Of a DNA stretch of 7,840 nt, positions 5,737 through 7,840 are shown piece after piece. Under the pieces are notes generated by a model, which saw only the letters and a list, made by a program, of their open reading frames with translations, was not told the DNA's origin and made no database searches. Numbering within the stretch: position 1 is the first letter of the stretch; every line of letters starts with the position of its first letter. A program made the translations under genes and the position numbers. Source of the DNA: Promethearchaeota archaeon (GTDB lineage: Archaea > Asgardarchaeota > Lokiarchaeia > Sigyniarchaeales > SOKP01); NCBI GenBank assembly GCA_030615145.1, contig JAUWZT010000173.1, positions 1 to 7,840 of the forward strand, written 5' to 3'.

Positions 5737-6324
5737 ATGAATCACGATAAAGAGCGCGAAAGGTTTTTAAATACAATTCTTGAAATAGCAAATCAGATTA
5801 TAAAAAATTCTAAAACAATTAACACTACACATGTTTTGAAATTAATTGATTTGATTATTCAAGTTAATTCTAACGATGGAACGATTTTTGTTTATGGAGC
5901 TGGGCGGTCTGGCTTTATAGGGCGTTGTTTTGCTCAAAGATTAATGCATTTAGGGGTTAATTCTTGTTTCGTCTCCGATGCGATTACTCATCGTTATAGT
6001 AAAGAAGACTTACTTATTTTAATAAGTGGAAGCGGTGAAACTACCTCTCCCGTCGCTATAACGCGAAAAGCGAAGGAAATAGGGGGGAAAATTGCTTTAT
6101 TAACAGGTAATCCAGAGAGTACTATAGGAAAAGTATCGGATATAATAATTAAAGTTGATGGGAAAAGTAAGGGTAAGGCGACTTCTCAGGAAACACTAGC
6201 ACCTTACACAACTCTATTCGACATCTCAACGCTAACCATATTAGATTCAATCGGAGCCACATTAATGGAATTATTAGGAGTCACTGAAAAAGATATCGAT
6301 AAACATCATGCTTCGATTGAATAA
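5737..6324 (+). CDS. hxlB: 6-phospho-3-hexuloisomerase (SIS domain)
   Basis: The enzyme interconverts D-arabino-hex-3-ulose 6-phosphate and fructose 6-phosphate in the ribulose-monophosphate pathway. Many archaea run this pathway in reverse, with hexulose-phosphate synthase, to make ribulose 5-phosphate for nucleotides and to release formaldehyde. The 195-residue length fits the family. It has an N-terminal helical part (1-45) and a SIS domain with G-A-G-R-S-G (54-59), the diagnostic G-R-C-F-A-Q-R-L-M-H-L-G (62-73) and the sugar-phosphate loop S-G-S-G-E-T (97-102). The C-terminal helix ends in K-H-H-A-S-I-E, close to the usual R-H-x-N-L. One oddity is that the motif usually read as P-M-G-T-x-F-E (from memory) is here P-Y-T-T-L-F-D (157-162), with Gly to Thr and Glu to Asp changes. 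No hexulose-phosphate synthase gene is adjacent. The gene follows the PhoU/TrkA-C gene by 14 bases. Confidence 0.87.
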   Translation: MNHDKERERFLNTILEIANQIIKNSKTINTTHVLKLIDLIIQVNSNDGTIFVYGAGRSGFIGRCFAQRLMHLGVNSCFVSDAITHRYSKEDLLILISGSGETTSPVAITRKAKEIGGKIALLTGNPESTIGKVSDIIIKVDGKSKGKATSQETLAPYTTLFDISTLTILDSIGATLMELLGVTEKDIDKHHASIE

Positions 6325-6342
6325 ATTTTATTAGTGTATTTT

Positions 6343-6741
6343 ATGAATGAATATATTAAGATAAGACATATCTCAGAAGGGAAAGGAAAGGGCGCGTTTG
6401 CTAAGAAAGATATTAAAAAAAATACCATAATTGATGTAGCAAATGTAATTTTAATTCCCAACAAGGAATATAAGAAAATTAAAAAAACAGTCCTATATGA
6501 TTATTGCTATATTTGGAAAGATCCAAAGCACAAACCAGAATTTGAAAATGCTATAACTCTCAGTATATCTCAGTTCATTAATCACTCTTATGAGCCTAAT
6601 ATCAGATATTTATATGATTATATGAATAAAGCAATAGAGTTCTCTGCTATTAGTGATATTAAAGAAGGGGAGGAACTCACGGTTAATTATAATGGTCTGA
6701 TTAATGATAAAAGCCCTGTATGGTTTAATGTTCTTGATTAA
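6343..6741 (+). CDS. Short SET-domain protein (probable lysine methyltransferase)
   Basis: A 132-residue minimal SET domain, about the size of viral vSET, likely to transfer methyl from S-adenosylmethionine to a protein lysine. Visible motifs are G-K-G-K-G-A-F-A-K-K-D-I (13-24) for the N-terminal SAM-binding edge, F-I-N-H-S-Y-E-P-N (78-86, the canonical N-H-S-x-x-P-N), and E-L-T-V-N-Y-N-G (111-118), equivalent to E-L-x-x-D-Y-G with the catalytic Tyr (Y116) kept and Asp replaced by Asn. No cysteine-rich pre- or post-SET region is present. It ends with P-V-W-F-N-V-L-D, which may serve as the post-SET lid. The ATG at 6343 is chosen because it gives a compact SET start; a GTG at 6334 would add three residues and neither has a clear ribosome-binding site. 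It is the last gene of the co-oriented run, 18 bases after the hexuloisomerase. Its target is unknown; ribosomal or chromatin proteins are possible. Confidence 0.82.
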   Translation: MNEYIKIRHISEGKGKGAFAKKDIKKNTIIDVANVILIPNKEYKKIKKTVLYDYCYIWKDPKHKPEFENAITLSISQFINHSYEPNIRYLYDYMNKAIEFSAISDIKEGEELTVNYNGLINDKSPVWFNVLD

Positions 6742-6762
6742 TCAAAGATATTTTATTTTATT
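6734..6762 (+). terminator. Candidate operon terminator at the convergent junction
   Basis: The perfect palindrome TTGATTAATCAA (6734-6745) spans the SET gene stop codon and is followed by the T-rich AGATATTTTATTTTATT. Together they resemble a weak stem plus U-tract for the + strand run. The T-rich part lies inside the last codons of endonuclease IV on the other strand, so transcripts of the two genes probably overlap at their ends. Confidence 0.35.
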
Positions 6763-7619
6763 AATGCTCTAAGAACTTTTAAATTCATAACATCCTCTTT
6801 CATATCTTTCCCTTTTGGCGTCTCTAAAATTCCGGGATGATCTCTAAATCTATCATCATTTAAAAAGAATCCAAAGGGTTCCTTGCCGATCTTTCCTTGT
6901 CCTATGTGGGCATGGCGATCAACTCTAGAACCTAAATCTTTTTCAGTATCATTTAAATGAAAAGCAAATAAATACTTCAATCCAATAATATCGTCAAATT
7001 CATTCCACATTTCATTATATTTTTTCTTGGTTGTAAAATCATAACCGGCTGCAAATGAATGTGCTGTATCAAAACAAACTCCTATTCTAATCTTCTCTTT
7101 AATTTTATCTATTATAGTTTTAATGTGATGGAATTTATTGCCTAAACCCTTTCCTTGTCCAGCGGTAGTTTCTAGCAAAATTCTAACTTTGGAATCGCTT
7201 GTTTCAACCATCAATTGATTTAGTTGGTTAGCAATTTGATTTAAAGCTTCATCCTTTGTAATTTCTTCCTTGTCACTCATAGGAATGACTCCAGGGTGCA
7301 TATTTTCGTATTCGATACCGAGTTGATCAGCTTTAATAAGTTCATCTAGCATCGCACTATAAGATTTTTCCAATTTTTCATTATCGATACTTGCTAAATT
7401 TATTAAATAGCTATTATGACTAATTATTGGCCATATTTCTTCTTTTAATTCTTCCTTTTTTTTTAGAAAATCTTCGATATCGCTTTGTACTAAAGGTTTT
7501 GCCGACCAAGAGCGCACACTTCTAATAAATACTTGAATAGTCTCGCACCCAAGTTCTTTTCCCCTTTCAAGAGCCATATACTTACCTCCTGTAACGCTCA
7601 TGTGAGCACCTAACCTCAT
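6753..7619 (-). CDS. nfo: Endonuclease IV (apurinic/apyrimidinic endonuclease)
   Basis: This zinc-dependent AP endonuclease cleaves the backbone 5' to abasic sites in base-excision repair. With the ATG start it has 288 residues, close to the family's usual 280-285. It is an AP-endonuclease 2-type TIM barrel with the full set of zinc ligands: H68 (I-S-H-N-S-Y), H108 (M-H-P-G), E150 (L-E-T-T-A-G-Q-G), D184 and H187 (F-D-T-A-H), H221 (F-H-L-N-D), D234 and H236 (V-D-R-H) and E266 (L-E-T-P-K-G). The DNA-probing residues Arg, Tyr and Leu of the E. coli enzyme correspond to R36, Y71 and L72. The usual T-K-N-P-R-S-W loop reads I-R-S-V-R-S-W. ATG at 7619 gives M-R-L-G-A-H-M-S, matching the typical start, and GTGAT sits four bases ahead; a GTG at 7628 would add three residues. 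It is convergent with the SET gene and lies 81 bases after the CCG-domain gene on the same strand, apparently with its own promoter. Confidence 0.95.
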   Translation of the reverse strand: MRLGAHMSVTGGKYMALERGKELGCETIQVFIRSVRSWSAKPLVQSDIEDFLKKKEELKEEIWPIISHNSYLINLASIDNEKLEKSYSAMLDELIKADQLGIEYENMHPGVIPMSDKEEITKDEALNQIANQLNQLMVETSDSKVRILLETTAGQGKGLGNKFHHIKTIIDKIKEKIRIGVCFDTAHSFAAGYDFTTKKKYNEMWNEFDDIIGLKYLFAFHLNDTEKDLGSRVDRHAHIGQGKIGKEPFGFFLNDDRFRDHPGILETPKGKDMKEDVMNLKVLRALIK

Positions 7620-7700
7620 TTCAATCACATCTAAAAATTAATATTCACTTATAAAACTAATAATAATTTTAAAACAAAAAGAGGTAATAAATTCTTTTAA
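7620..7700 (-). promoter_or_regulatory. Terminator of the CCG-domain gene and promoter of endonuclease IV
   Basis: Read on the minus strand, the gap opens with a T-rich CTCTTTTTGTTTT (about 7671-7683) that can end the upstream transcript. It continues with an AGTTTTATAAGT element (about 7648-7659) whose TATA-like core is about 26 bases before position 7627. That spacing predicts a very short leader for endonuclease IV. The calls rest on composition and spacing. Confidence 0.35.
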
Positions 7701-7840
7701 TTAATGTTTGGTATCAGTAATTTCGAAGTCTAATTTATCTATTATCTCAATCAAGTCGATAACTTCAAGATTCATATCGAATTTATCGTTGGCATCGCTC
7801 AAATTCGTCCTACAAAAAGGACATACTGACGATATAACGG
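7701..7840 (-). CDS. C-terminus of a CCG-domain Fe-S protein (HdrB/HdrD-like), partial
   Basis: Only the last 45 residues lie in the window; the gene continues past the right edge. They read V-I-S-S-V-C-P-F-C-R-T-N-L-S-D-A and then an acidic stretch with V-I-D-L-I-E-I-I-D. This matches the end of the CCG (cysteine-rich) domain found in heterodisulfide reductase subunits HdrB/HdrD, GlpC-like proteins and glycolate- or lactate-oxidase Fe-S subunits. The C-x-x-C is the last half of the C-x(n)-C-C-x(n)-C-x-x-C motif that binds a noncubane or cubane Fe-S cluster, and a V-L-D-x-x-E-L-L-type helix commonly follows. The exact subfamily cannot be decided without the upstream part, which should show ferredoxin-type clusters or membrane segments. 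Stop is TAA at 7703-7701. Confidence 0.75.
   Translation of the reverse strand, partial: VISSVCPFCRTNLSDANDKFDMNLEVIDLIEIIDKLDFEITDTKH

Noticed and set aside
7575..7590. Perfect AGGAGGT followed six bases later by ATG on the minus strand
   Set aside because: It lies inside endonuclease IV, where it encodes the conserved Gly-Gly of the T-G-G-K motif. An internal start would remove the first barrel strand, so it is a codon coincidence.
1..7840. CRISPR arrays, tRNA or rRNA genes, insertion sequences
   Set aside because: I saw no regularly spaced direct repeats, no tRNA-like cloverleaf with the T-loop consensus, no rRNA segments and no transposase motifs on either strand.

Overview
The window looks like part of an AT-rich archaeal chromosome. 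Hand counts give about 39% GC in one small gene and only 11-13% in the longer intergenic stretches. Support for an archaeon comes from GGTG-type ribosome-binding sites (at 318, 3870 and 5724), frequent TTG/GTG starts, AT-rich TATA-like upstream regions, and gene families typical of archaea: a COG1926-type phosphoribosyltransferase, a two-gene MgtE-like permease with a PhoU/TrkA-C partner, a stand-alone 6-phospho-3-hexuloisomerase and a CCG-domain (heterodisulfide-reductase-like) protein. The mix of HEAT-repeat and SET-domain proteins at this base composition would fit an Asgard (Lokiarchaeia-like) genome, but that placement is inference; no marker gene is present.

Layout. Positions 1-329 are very AT-rich and hold no convincing gene. 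A small unrecognised gene (330-596, +) follows. A phosphoribosyltransferase (695-1402, -) and a 506-residue HEAT-repeat protein (1564-3084, +) are divergent. After a 243-base AT-rich gap with a TATA-like box and two palindromes comes a tight five-gene + strand run: two MgtE-like membrane half-proteins (3328-3882 and 3886-4437), a PhoU/TrkA-C regulator (4454-5722), 6-phospho-3-hexuloisomerase (5737-6324) and a short SET-domain protein (6343-6741). Endonuclease IV (6753-7619, -) converges on this run with only 11 bases between the stop codons. The right edge holds the C-terminus of a CCG-domain Fe-S protein (7701-7840, -).

How the genes may work together. The first three genes of the five-gene run form a coherent unit: two membrane halves that each carry the MgtE/SLC41-type DP-N-P-T-D signature, plus a soluble protein that probably gates them in place of the N/CBS domains of bacterial MgtE. 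The hexuloisomerase belongs to the archaeal ribulose-monophosphate route to pentose phosphates. The SET protein is a probable protein lysine methyltransferase. Neither has an obvious link to cation transport beyond probable co-transcription. Endonuclease IV is a standard base-excision-repair enzyme.

Main points for a second look: an upstream ORF in another frame (from 3281) that may be the true N-terminus of the first permease gene; the almost exact 31-residue period of the HEAT protein; the split permease with its internally duplicated regulator; and the SET gene at the end of that operon.
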